Shown here piece after piece: positions 39,601 through 50,650 of a DNA stretch of 64,000 nt; within the stretch, counting starts at the first letter, position 1; each line of letters opens with the position of its first letter. The stretch is from Beaufortia kweichowensis (lineage: Eukaryota > Chordata > Actinopteri > Cypriniformes > Gastromyzontidae): NCBI GenBank assembly GCA_019155185.1, contig CM032808.1, positions 9,228,716-9,292,715 of the forward strand, in the 5' to 3' direction. Below the pieces are notes generated by a model that did not search any database, was not told the origin of the DNA, and worked only from the letters and a program-made list of their open reading frames with translations. The position numbers and the translations under genes are program-made.

Positions 39601-40812
39601 TTCAGGGATGTCAATAGGAAATGTGTCAGAATAAGAGAAAGTGAATTTGTGATTGTTTTTAACCTGGTAAATATGTTCATACGTTTATGAGAGTATAAAT
39701 GGACCCGTGGAAGTGTGTAATTTAAATTTCTTGTCTCACAAAGTTTTTCTCATCATAGCTTTAATAGTTTCATAGGTGATAGTGTTATACTATTCATGTT
39801 TTAATCATACTTTGTGTTAAGCAGAGAAAGCACCAGACATGATTACAGACACGTTTCGATTGACAAATAGCAAGTTAATGGCTAATAGGGTAAAAATTGT
39901 ATGGCGTAATTATACTCTTTGGAAATCTGAGCAAGTCGGGTTCATGTTGAATTTGCCGGCGACAGCAGGAGTGGTAATTATATGTGGGCCATAATGGGAG
40001 AGAAGTAAATGTTTTTAAATAATCTGATTTCAATAGAGGAAGTAGGCTCAACACGGACATGCGTCATAAATAACCATATTGGAGGACGTTCGGCCGTTTC
40101 CGCGGGGAAACTGCTTGCCGAACGTGCGCAGACGTTACCTGGCCATCTCCGAGATCGAAGCTTTTGTCAGTGTGCAATTTCAAATTCACACGGGGTAGGG
40201 CTACACGAACTACTAGTGACTGATCTCACATGCCTTATTTCTGCTGAACTGATAATCTTCCTGTTGCTTTAATCTTTTGAGTGTTCTTCTGCTACTTTGA
40301 TGTTTTTTTAAATGTATTGTGATCTGATAATGTGACATTTATCATATCAAAAATGACTGAAAATACATTAGATTAGTTAGCAAATGTGTAGCTAAAATCA
40401 AACTGGTTGCAAAACGCTGGAATGTAATGACAATATTTAGGTTAAAATGAGCTAGTTTTCATGTATAACTAGATGAAAAATCTGCTAAAAAGATTTAAAA
40501 GAAGTACTATTTTGTAAATGTATTATGTAAAGAAGTTATATGGTGTATAAACATGTTTGGTTGGTTTCTCTTAACACGAGAAGAGTAGGTGCATATATTT
40601 AACGTACCACAGTGCTTCTATTAAAATAGGGTTAATTTGTATGCTTAAAGTTAATTGAATGTAAAGCTTTATCATTCTTATGTATGCAACCTTGGTGTTC
40701 AAAATAAAAAAAAGAAAAAACAAACAGTTAGTTAAGGAATATGTTTCACTGTAGGTTTTAATCTTTGACCTTTCAGATTTTTAACAATGAAATGTCTCTT
40801 TAAACTTTAAAG
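36694..40812 (+). other. nrxn1: Intron upstream of the SS4 cassette
   Basis: 4.1 kb and AT-rich, with no exon recognised. It contains a GT/GAGT microsatellite at about 38866-38898 and a small perfect hairpin at 39108-39131 (AATTACACTA and its complement). It ends in an unusually poor acceptor, CTTTAAACTTTAAAG, with few pyrimidines. Confidence 0.65.
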
Positions 40813-40902
40813 GCAACATTGATAACGAACGCCTGGCGATTGCTAGACAGCGAATCCCATATCGGCTTGGTCGAGTAGTTGACGAATGGCTACTCGACAA
40901 AG
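40813..40902 (+). CDS. nrxn1: nrxn1 SS4 alternative cassette exon, 90 nt
   Basis: Encodes the 30-residue splice-site-4 insert of LNS6: NIDNERLAIARQRIPYRLGR, then VVDEWLLDKG. This matches the NRXN1/2-type insert and not the diverged NRXN3 insert. It is phase 1 to 1 and divisible by three, so inclusion or skipping keeps frame. The insert is known to reduce neuroligin and LRRTM binding and to promote cerebellin binding. The flanks fit an alternative exon: a weak acceptor (TTTAAAG) and a suboptimal donor (GTAAAA). UAAA/UUAA motifs crowd the first 100 nt downstream, the type bound by Sam68/SLM2. Confidence 0.96.
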
Positions 40903-42115
40903 GTAAAAACACTGATTAAAACTTTAAATAAAAGATAATTTGATCATAAGCAAGTGATATTTTGCACAACAAATAAACCATCTAAAACATAAATCCCCTG
41001 TATAACCAAGTTTAAAAATTAAACAAATGTAGTTTGTAATATTTGCACTGTACAGTTCAATAATGTGTTGTTATACTGTACTTGTAAACCTGTCAGTGGT
41101 TAAAGGGACTGGTAATATACTGATAACACAAGTTAGTTCAATCATTAACAAAATATGTTTACATCATTAAAATACTTAAATAATTTTATATTTGCAGCTG
41201 TAATAATCTAAATGACTAATTAAAGTACATTATTTGAATTCATAGTGATGTACGCACACTATTTAATTTATATATATGCATATCTTCTTTTCATGCTAAA
41301 CATATTTCTTTTGGAAACTGCTAAAGTGCACAGTTAAAAACTCGAAGCAAATGTCTCTTAAATAGCTTCAATGATTATTGGCATCATATATGAAGTCCCT
41401 TTAACAAGCCAGTTAAACACACAAGCAGGGAAAAGACATGAATGCATGCTGCAATGTGTGTAACAAATTGACTCGTTCAAAGTGATTTGTTTTCAAGTTT
41501 GCTTGTTTTCTTCTTTTCTTTTTCTTTTCAATGGAATTATAACCATGATGAGTCATTTGTAATGTGTCATGTAGCTGTAAAACCATTCTTCACATAAACC
41601 TTATTTCAGTCTAATTAATTTTAATTGCCATTGCCCTTGCTGAAAGGCAATCTTAATAAAATGTACCACACCTGTGAAAACAGGCGTTCACATCTATAGC
41701 TTCTTAAAAACAAAGAATAATTTAACAGGGAAATGTAGTAGCCTAATATATGTTTGATTGTCCTTTTAGCAAAGTCCCATTGTTTTGATTTATTTTAGTT
41801 TTTTGGGGGGTGTCCAGCTTTCTCATTCCCTTCATTTATTTACTTTGTGCCAACAGCAGCCCATTAAATTACACTCGATAAATTACCAGTGTTGCTGTTA
41901 GCATTAGTGTAATTTATTGCTTTCACAATCCCCAGGGAAAATAAGGTTACAATTGTTGTGTGTTTTACCATCAGGACCTCCATCAGTACCGTGTTTGTGT
42001 GGGTGTGTTTGTGTGTCTGTCTGTTAGGGTGTGCATGTGTATGGGTGAGTCTCTGCGGCGTGGGGGAGCGGGCTGTTGAACACTCTTGTGTTTCTCTAAC
42101 GTTTCTCCACGGCAG
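40903..42115 (+). other. nrxn1: Intron downstream of SS4
   Basis: 1.2 kb and AT-rich. 40904-41040 is dense in TAAA/TTAAA motifs. A GT-rich stretch at about 41990-42020 precedes the next exon. No other element seen. Confidence 0.7.
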
Positions 42116-42432
42116 GTCGGCAACTCACCATCTTCAACAGTCAGACCACCATAAAGATCGGAGGTTGGGAAAAGGGCAGCCGGCCTTTCCAGGGTCAGCT
42201 CTCGGGGCTTTACTACAACGGCCTGAAAGTGCTCAACATGGCCGCGGAGGGCGACCCCAACGTGCGTGTGGAGGGTAGTGCCCGGCTGGTGGGAGACATG
42301 CCCTCGTCTTCTATTACACCACAGTCCAGTGCCTCTGCCACGGGCAACCGCTCGGAGACGTCGCCCTCTATTACCGACATCACGACTACGACTGCGTCCA
42401 ACCGCCAGGGCAAACAGACGACAACGCCACTG
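42116..42432 (+). CDS. nrxn1: nrxn1 exon: end of LNS6 and Ser/Thr-rich stalk
   Basis: 317-nt exon. It starts RQLTIFNSQTTIKIGGWEKG, completing LNS6, and continues PFQGQLSGLYYNGLKVLNMA and ARLVGDMPSSS. The Ile and Asn of TIFN correspond to calcium-site residues of NRXN1-beta (I236, N238, from memory). The rest is a Ser/Thr-rich mucin-like stalk (SSASATGNRSETSPSITD, TTTTAS, KQTTTPL) with one N-glycosylation sequon (NRS) and probable O-glycosylation. The stalk sequence has diverged from mammals but keeps its composition. Phase 1 in, phase 0 out (CTG|GTCAGT). Reading on through the donor stays open for 53 codons to a stop at 42591. Confidence 0.95.
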
Positions 42433-42756
42433 GTCAGTCGCCCCTCTGTTCTTTCAGTATACTGTAAAAGCTGGGTACTTTTTATTTTAATACATCTAGT
42501 TTCGTGTTGTGCTTTAAAAATTTTATTGGCTAAAGTAAAACTTTTTTTGAAATTGTTTCGGTCTTCACACATTGTTCTGAATGATTCATAGCAAATTGGT
42601 CTGACTTTAAATTAGTTTTAAAAATCCTTTGCCAGTTTCTTAAGTAACTGGAAAGGTCATGGAAAAGTCATGGAAATTTATTGGTCACAGAGCTTGAACC
42701 TCATTGGTGCGTTTAGATTGAAGCTGTCATGCTGACTGTTTGCTGACTTTACAGTA

Positions 42757-43021
42757 TTGTTAACATTAATAAAAGTAAATGCATTAGCTAACATGAACTA
42801 ACAATGAACAATACAGTTTTTGTTGATGTTAGTTAATGCCAATACAATTGTTCATGTTAGTTCATTGTGCATAAACTAATATAAACAAATATATTAGTAA
42901 ATGCTAAAATTAACATAAACTATGATTAATAAATGCTGTAGATGTATTATTTATTGTTAGTTTATGTTAACTAATGCATTAACTAATGTTAACAAAAGCA
43001 ATCATATTATAAAGTGTTGCC
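42757..43021. mobile_element. Foldback MITE-like element
   Basis: The left arm (GTTAACATTAATAAAAG, ATGCATTAGCTAACATGAAC) pairs with the right arm (GTTAACTAATGCAT, TAATGTTAACAAAAGC). The right end AAAGTGTTGCC is the familiar terminus of a very common cyprinid palindromic element. Non-coding. Confidence 0.7.
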
Positions 43022-43539
43022 TTTTTTGGTTCTCTGCAGTGATTGGACAAATACATCGCTTCTTCCTGTATTTCCTCTACTCTCACAAAAACTCACTTTC
43101 ACTTTCACCTTGCAAAACATTAGAAGTGGCATTTTCAATAAGTGACCTAGACATCAACAAGTTTGGTTTAAACTGAACTCAGTGCTCTCTAAAGCAAAAT
43201 AGGTCCTGAGACCAACACAGAGCACTTAAAAAAGAGCCTGTGGCTGCATCACACGTTATCGAACCAGCTAAGGGTTTCGGCCTGACGCAACTCAATTGCT
43301 TTTAGACATAAAGCGATTGGCCAGTTCTTTTGTAGAAGTGTGGTACTTTAGGATGAGAGAAAGAGCGCTGGGGGCTGCAGGGAGGCGAGATTCGGTCAAT
43401 AAGTCTGTGCGAACAGAGAAAACCCACAGGCAAATGGAATGAGGCCATAAAGGGGAGAAATCAGTGGGGGAGATGATCACAGTGTAGGTGGACATGCTCT
43501 TTCTCCCTTACAACTTTCTCTCCATCTCCCTCTCACGCG

Positions 43540-44690
43540 AGGCATCATTCAGGGCCCTGACAGTGAGCTCTAATTACAGCCATGCTGTAATTACATGTCA
43601 GTGCGGTAGGCTGAACCCGGTGATTGACAGGCTCGCCAAGGCCAGTAGATGCTCGTCTCCTCATGCGTGACTTTACGCTCTGTGATTTAGCCTCCACAAC
43701 AATAAAATCATAATTCGATATGGTTAAAACTAAATCTAGCGCTGCGTATTAAATTACCCCCGCGCTCAAGGGCGTTCCGAGCGTGCGGCGCGAAAGCGAT
43801 AGCCGCGCAATAACAGATATTGTTTGATCCATTGCACTCAATCTCATTGTTAGCTTATCACGGACTCATCTGTGGATCGCATTACAAAATGGTGGGCTCA
43901 CCGGTGATGATGGTAAATGTTGCTATGGAAATATGAGACTCCTCTCTTTTCACACAGCGCCGTCTACACCAAGTTTACGCCATCTGCTTTCCATTATGAT
44001 CCATTACGATAGCTTTTTCTCATTGTCTGTTGCAGCGCAGCTGCTTCGTCCGAATCAGCCGCTTTTTTCTAAGATGTTCAGGATGGATCTTTAATGTCTA
44101 ATTAATGAAAAAAGCTGGACGGATAGCGGGGAGTTTACGGTTCCCTAAAAGGCGTTGATTACAGGCATTGGTGATGGCCATTAGACAGGAGTGAGCATTA
44201 GAGAAGAGAGCTCTCTGTAATCAGAGCTAATGCAACTTCTTGGACATCTTCTTAACACTTCTCTGGAGTGTCCGCAGAGGTCTCCCCCTCCGGCTAAATT
44301 AAGCCTTCTTGAATTAGTCGCGAGTCGCTAAAGGAATTTAAGTGTGTAAAAACCGCCGGCGAGGAACTATCTGCTTAATTGTTTGGAGTTTTTCCTGTAT
44401 AGATAATATGGAAGATTTGTGTCGTACAAATGGTTAGCAGATTAATGGTTTGGAATGATGTAATAATTCATGCAGATCAATCGGTTTGCTTGTAATACAG
44501 CGAATTTGTGCGTGGAGTAAATGAGCTCTGTAGTCTCCTGAATAATTTTGCATACTTTGCATGACCAATTCTTCCATTTAATGGCTTCAGATTTGCTGTG
44601 CGAGTATCTTTAATCTTCGGCTGATGTGTGGAGCTTGGATTATCCTTAGATAAACAGGTTTTGCTATTGTCTGGCAGAAACTCATAAGAG
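43540..44690. promoter_or_regulatory. Candidate conserved non-coding element
   Basis: About 1.1 kb without simple repeats, of balanced base composition, with many ATTA-type homeodomain core sites (TCTAATTACAG, CTGTAATTAC, TCTAATTAATG, CTTAATTG, GATTAATGG). It includes a perfect palindrome at 43571-43593. Function is not shown by sequence alone. Confidence 0.35.
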
Positions 44691-45554
44691 GAAAAAGCGT
44701 ATAAGCTTTTTAAAGAAGCGTTAATGATAGAAAGCCAGCGAGAGGGGAAGCAACGTGTTTTACTTTTTGTTCAAACAGCAACAAACAAACAACTGAGGAT
44801 GTCTTGGGAACCGACAACATGCTTAGAAAAACCCATGCGAACGCTGTGTGCTTGTGACTGACAGATGAGATGTTTAATATTTCTATCAGAAGTTGATTTC
44901 CTTTGTGACTACCACCCGGGATGACTGATGTTCTGAAGTGACAGCTTTTTTATTATCTTTTTTATCCTACTCCTTTTCTTTGTTTTTTTTTTCTGAATAA
45001 TTTCTCATTTTACCTGTTACATCACTCTTTTTGTGTGTATGTTGCTTCTTTATCTGGTTGTCGGTGTAGTTTTTTGATATCTGAGGCTGTGAGGTTTGGC
45101 TCTATGGGAAGTGGAATGCCAGGGGCCTGTGTGTTTATTCTGATTTGTGGGGATGGTTTGCCGCATTAGACTGTCAGACTGTGTGCTGGGCTTTAAATAA
45201 TAGATTGTCATTTTTTGGGTGCATGTTGTTAAACGCCCTGGGGTAACTTTCAGATGTAGAGATGGGCAGAGGGCAGCGGAGCGCCACTTCTCTGCCTGGA
45301 AAATGGCAGCATGGGCGTGCATCACGTGAGAGTCGTGCATTTATAGATGCTCGGTTTGGTGATGAGTGGATTTCATTTCATGCAAAATAGGTCATTTTTT
45401 CTCTCTTTGTGAAAATGTTTTATGACAATTACTGTAATTTGTTTACAGTGTGTGGTGTTCTGGTGTCTGTGTTTGCATTGGGAGAACATTGTGTGTAAAA
45501 TTGTGTAATTGAATTTGTGTTTCAAGTGTCACTTTGATTGATGCTCTTGACTGG

Positions 45555-45557
<3 letters not shown>

Positions 45558-45586
<29 letters not shown>
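45558..45586 (+). repeat. (GT)n microsatellite
   Basis: An uninterrupted GT run of about 29 nt. The following 190 nt (TTTTGGGGACAAATTGG to GGGTTAGGTTTAG) look like a dispersed fish repeat that commonly carries such a run. Confidence 0.8.
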
Positions 45587-45588
<2 letters not shown>

Positions 45589-47940
45589 CCACTTAAGTAT
45601 ATTTTGGGGACAAATTGGTATAAATATGACAAATCTAAGCAAAACCTCAAAAACAAATGAAAAGGTCCTCATTTGTAAAAATCCTATAAAAATGAATACA
45701 TTTTTTTTCAAAATTGTAAAAATGCAAAAAGTTTTCAATTAGGGTTAGGTTTAGAGTGTGGGCTGTGGTTAGGCTGAAGTATTAATAACTAGCTGTGTGT
45801 AAAAAAATAAAGAATACAATTCAGTTAAAACTAAAGAGAAGAAGTGAGAATATTTAAAGTGAGCTAAAATTTAACTAAAAACACAAAAAAATGAAATATG
45901 ATTATAATATGAAACTTGCATAGAGAATGAGATACATATTATATGACATTAGTGTTTGTTATTTTAATAATCATCATAGTGCATCAGTGTATTTTGTCAA
46001 TAACACACAGCAAGGGTCGTCTGATACAGTTAATGTTGCTGAACACATAAATGCCTAGAGTTATGGCAGTTACATTTTACTGCTAAATACAGCAGCGGGG
46101 CACATTTATAGCTCATTTTATTTATGGCTTGTGCTGCAGTCTGTTGTTGGCCATTTGACAAATTAAACTTTGCATCTGAACTGTGAAAGTAATGTGGCAT
46201 TATTTTAAGCATGTGGCATGCGATAAATTGTCATTTATAATTGTCAGCACAAGACTGATAGCTTACTGAGACTAAATACCAAAAAACTGTAATTAAAAAT
46301 AAATGCATAAATGACTATTTATGCCCCATAGTAACTAACTAGAATCCTGCTGTGTGTGTGTAGATGTGTGCATGTTTCTAACAAAGCCACAAAATTGTTG
46401 AGAATTGTCCAGAGCTCTATCTATCAATGCATCCTTTTTGGGGCATCATTTCTCAAATGGAAAGTAGGTAAAAATGTAGGTAAAAAATAGTACAGTAATT
46501 GGATTTATTTAAAAGCAATGGAAGGACCTATTTAGATTTGTGTTAGATCATGTATGTGTGTAAACCGTATGTGTGTCACAATTCCCAAAACATAACGGTT
46601 CCACATCACCAGCTCTTCATGAGTGCTTTTATCACAAACCCAGCACTCCGTTTCAGTCCATTGCATCATGACGATAGGACAATGTTCAGCACCAATAGAT
46701 TTAAACCGGTCCAGATTCCAGTGTTTTACCCATCTGTCCATTTAATGGATGCACTGTTGTCGCAAAGCTCATTTTCACTGACCGCTTAAATCAGTCAATC
46801 AATGCGATTGTTTGAGTTGGCAGGAACTGGGTAATAAAATGGAGTGTTAGCTCAGCTACTCTTGGCTCTCTCTCTCTCTCTCTCTCGCTCGCTCTCTCTC
46901 CCTCTGGAGGAGGTAGATATTACAAACAGTTATTAAACTGTGTGCTTCTGAGTAATGATGACACTCTTAATTCGCAAAGGGCTTTTTCATGTTGCTTGTG
47001 TTGTCTTCTGGAACGCTTCGTGTTAAACCCGCCCAATATTTGTGTTTCGGCATGTCATCGCTAATCTCAGATGCCCCAGAAGTCCGTTGTCAACGACACT
47101 CTGCCTGCTTTTTTTAATTTGACGTATTCTGTGGTTTTGCACAGATTCCGTTGATGTCCCGTGAGATTGTCCATGGTGCGAAAGAGACAAAAAAACGAGG
47201 CGCCCACTGTGATGTATCTCTTTATCTATGCCTCCGCCCTTTTTTGTGTGCACAAGCATGTATTTGAGGTAAACGGGCACTTATTCAGCTATATGCTGGC
47301 GAGTTTATCTAGCAAATAGATTTAGATAGAGCAGAATAATGTGAAATCCCAGAGGATCAGCAGGGATGGAGAGTCTAGCTGAGATGAGAAGATGGAGAAT
47401 GCAGTGTCTCTCTGTCCTGTTTCTCTTCGGCTTCTTGCTTGTTGTATAACATTCCCTATCCATCCTAACGGAGCCCTGCTGTGAGCCGCTACATTTTGAG
47501 AGTGTGCATGTGTGTGTTTGATGTTGGATTGTGGGTTGCGTCTCGGTGGAGTTTCATGGCAGGGCAGAAGGTGCGCCACCCCCTCCCTTCTCTCCATACA
47601 CACATCAATGTCTTCTAAAAAAAAAAAGATAAGATATACTGAAATGTTTCCAGCTGAGCGAACCCTTAGCAACCTCAAGCTTACCATGGCTAGTGATTGG
47701 CCGAAACCAGTCAGGTGATCGAGACGGTCTGCTTCCAGTCGTACCGTATTTTCACTCTCTCTCTCGCCCGCCCGCCTCTCTCCGTGTGTATCTTTTTCAT
47801 TTTCTCTCTCCTGCACTTCTTCCATCTCCCTCCCTCCCTCTCTCTCTCCTGGTTTGTAGAAGGCACTCCTGATGCACAGACAATTTATCATCCCTATCTG
47901 CTAAGCAAAGTAGGACTTCTTCACATTTGATCTGACAAAC

Positions 47941-48077
47941 GGACTTGATTTTACTGGTTTGGGGCTCTAGAAGCAGGGACGGGGTGCTCAGAGAGGGGGA
48001 GAGGACAAGCATTCAGTCTCATTGAAAGAGAAAGGCAGCAGCTGTATAGAGGAAGCAGACAGTGTAGCCAGACTGCC
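47941..48077 (+). promoter_or_regulatory. nrxn1: Gamma-neurexin promoter and leader region
   Basis: A purine-rich stretch (AGCAGGGACGGGGTGCTC, GAGAGGGGGAGAGGACAAGC) leads to the gamma ATG. It contains no ATG, so the gamma start would be the first AUG of any transcript beginning here. Start site and promoter class are not visible. Confidence 0.4.
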
Positions 48078-48110
48078 ATGGATGCGAGGTGGCATTGTTC
48101 CTCTTCCCAG
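48078..48110 (+). CDS. nrxn1: nrxn1 gamma-specific first coding exon (11 codons)
   Basis: The ATG lies in a perfect Kozak context (GCCATGG) and encodes MDARWHCSSSQ up to a CAG|GTAGAC donor in phase 0. As I recall it, human NRXN1-gamma begins MDMRWHCENSQ and then joins the same downstream exon. Eight of eleven residues agree, including the RWHC core. Joined to 54148 in phase 0, this gives a protein of 135 or 138 residues with no LNS or EGF domain and no N-terminal signal peptide. It would have only the Cys-loop stalk, transmembrane helix and cytoplasmic tail. Mammalian gamma is 139 residues. It is too short for ordinary gene finding. Confidence rests on the residue match, the phase, the Kozak context and the intron position. 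Confidence 0.85.
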
Positions 48111-50394
48111 GTAGACTTTATTTCTCACGGTCCTTCTCCATCCAGCCATCATCGCATGCAGAGTCTTTGATGTTGTTTCATCCATGCAGCGAAAAAGGCA
48201 TGCACCATTTGTCTGCAGCGCTCGGCACTCGGAACGACAGAGAGAGAGGGAGAATGGGGGGGTTGAGTTACGAGAAGAAAAGAAAGTTGTAATGCATTGT
48301 GAGCGTGAATGAAGACGGCGTTGTTGCCGATGTCCAAATGTCTTGCGGCGGGTTCGTGTGACTCCATGCACTTCATTTGTAGTGTGCCCCCTGATGCTGT
48401 CATTTGTGTGATCCTTTCCATTTGCATTTGCCCCTCCTTATTCAAATGTTTGAAGATCAAGTGCCATCCTCAAGTAAAGTTTAACCCAATGAGACTTGCT
48501 GTGAACAAGTGTGTGTGTTGTGTGAAGTCAACTCTCTGAAACAGTGTTCTGTCTGTGGGCAGTGTGTATGATCAGATGTATTTATGCCCACATGGATGCC
48601 CACTGGGAGCTGCTTGTACCTTGTGGCTCTCGTTGTCTTAGTGTGAGTCAGGAATCATAAATCATCAGTTGAGACTGAATACTTTTATGGTCGATCTTGA
48701 AGCATTTGCCCTTTATTTAATTGCTATATTTGCAGATGATTAATGAGTGGTCTAGACTTGTACTTTAGTTTAACTGTATAAAGTATTTAGTTCAGTTTTC
48801 TTAAAGACCCCAAGGAAACAATTTGACAAGTGCAGTTGAGATATTTCCTATTAAAAGTAAAACAGGAATTTTGTGCGGTTCATATTTTTTATGCAACAGT
48901 TATGAACCATGATTTATTACGTGGTTTGCAAGAGAGCATTTGATTGGACTAAAGTCTGTAGTGCAAGATGAGTCATCAATAATTTTGATGCATTTTTCTG
49001 AAAGATATAAACAGATTATTTCACATTTTTAGGTGTGAACCCTGAGGGTTAGATTAATCATAAAGGTTAATTTTGTCAATTTATATGAGGACATTAGCAT
49101 GTAGGTGTTACAAAGATAATAGATATGCACTATAAAACACCATTTTGATTTCACTGGGTCTTGAGAAAAAGCTTGTATTTTCATTTTGTTTGTTTAATTT
49201 GGATTATAAGTGAGCTGTTATAAATGAGCAGGATATTGTAAAGCTCTTGAAAAAAGTAAAATATAAATTTAAAAATGAGAATTATTGCTCATTGATACAG
49301 TGTGAAGAAATGCACTGGAAGCCATCTTGATTTTCATCTCTTCTAAAAGGTCCAGAATCTCCATTACTAGCAGAGGATCTCTCTCTCACATTGCATGTTT
49401 TTTTTAGCTCTTCTGAATCTTTTAAAAGTTGAAGCCCCCAGATTTCTTAGTTCCCTGATAATTCAAAGCAGTGATAGCATATGGATGCCCTGTGGGATGG
49501 CTTTATATATTCCTGTATGTGTCGGCATTGTGCTAGCGGGCGTCTCTCCATTGTGTTTTCTGCGAGTTTTCAATTATTCTAGTGAGAGAATACTGCACTG
49601 CATCAGTGGCCATTTCTTATTCATTGTATGAGCTCTCTGTATTTTAAACACACAGCTCACAGTGAATTGAAGCTGCATTTAGCACCAGCACCTCTCTATG
49701 AATATTCACACTTCATTAGCGTGCCGTTAAGTTGCCTGGCAGACTTTGTTCTTGCACGCATTCTGGCTGGAGGAAAGGAATTTGAAGGAAATGAACAAGA
49801 GAAACAGATAGCGAGGAATCAATTGTTTGCTTTTGCAGGTCCCAGATGAGCCGACGAGGCGATTCAGTTTTTATTTCCCATCATTTTTAACAGGCTGAAT
49901 CTTCATGTCGCCATGGCAACAACAACAGACGACGGCACTGTTCTGAGATATTCGTATTCGTGGTGGAATACTAGCATCTCCGTGGCCAAAAGGAAGAGAG
50001 AGACGAATGTCAGGGTTTGAGCATGGTACAGCTCAGAACGGACTGTTAAAAATTTATATTGGTTTTTTAACAGCAGCGATACAGAATGAGAATCATGAGA
50101 AATCTTCCTCGTTTGGAAGGTAGTAAATTGTTATGTGCAGTTACGTGCCTCTTTTCATTAACATTAAAGAGAATTTAGTATGAGATGGTAGTTCATTTCT
50201 GGGAACTCATGAGACATGCAGGTAATGTTAAACTTTAATGATGGCTCATTACATCTTTATCAACTATCTGCTTATTTTATCACACAGCGTAAATGTATGT
50301 ATATGTAGATTTAAACAAACCCAGTACTATATTACAAAATTGCAAGCATTACTTCTTATGTTTAGATAGTTGACTTAATTATTAATATAAATTA

Positions 50395-50650
50395 GAGCAT
50401 TGTTTTAGCAACGCAAAGGTCATGAGTTGCTCTCCATAAAAGCACCTGCCAAATGCATAAATTATATATATATATATATGTATGAGTAGTTGAAAAATAT
50501 ACCATAAACGAATTTGTGAAAATTCTGAACAAAAAAAACTCTAATACTGAGGTGTTTCGTATATTACAATTATTGTTAGCTTGCTGGCAAAATGCTTTTA
50601 CATTTGTAAGTCGCTTTGGATAAAAGCGTCTGCTAAATGAATGAATGTAA
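50395..50650 (+). mobile_element. Degraded teleost SINE-type sequence and tail
   Basis: GAGCATTGTTTTAGCAACGC followed by AAAGGTCATGAGTT resembles the tRNA-derived head of a common fish SINE. It is followed by a shortened tail (AAAAGCACCTGCCAAATGCA) and an (AT)n run at 50464-50479. A second, intact-looking tail at 50604-50647 (GTAAGTCGCTTTGGATAAAA, then GCGTCTGCTAAATG and AATGAATGTAAA) is the 3' end shared by fish L2-type LINEs and their SINEs. Two partial copies are likely. Confidence 0.65.

Larger units (their letters stand above)
42433..47940 (+). other. nrxn1: Intron upstream of the gamma exon
   Basis: Contents: a foldback element at 42757-43021, a candidate conserved non-coding block at 43540-44690, a GT microsatellite at 45558-45586 followed by a dispersed-repeat-like segment to about 45780, and a CT run at 46868-46902. 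47740-47860 is rich in pyrimidines, with Cs of CCCGCCCGCC. No further exon recognised. Confidence 0.6.

Noticed and set aside
46681..46695. TTCAGCACCA as a second RE1 site
   Set aside because: Only the left half-site matches. The rest (ATAGATTTAAAC) does not.
47322..47891. Minus-strand frame of 189 codons
   Set aside because: Its N-terminal half is a Glu/Arg-rich translation of a CT-rich tract, and no domain or splice structure supports it.
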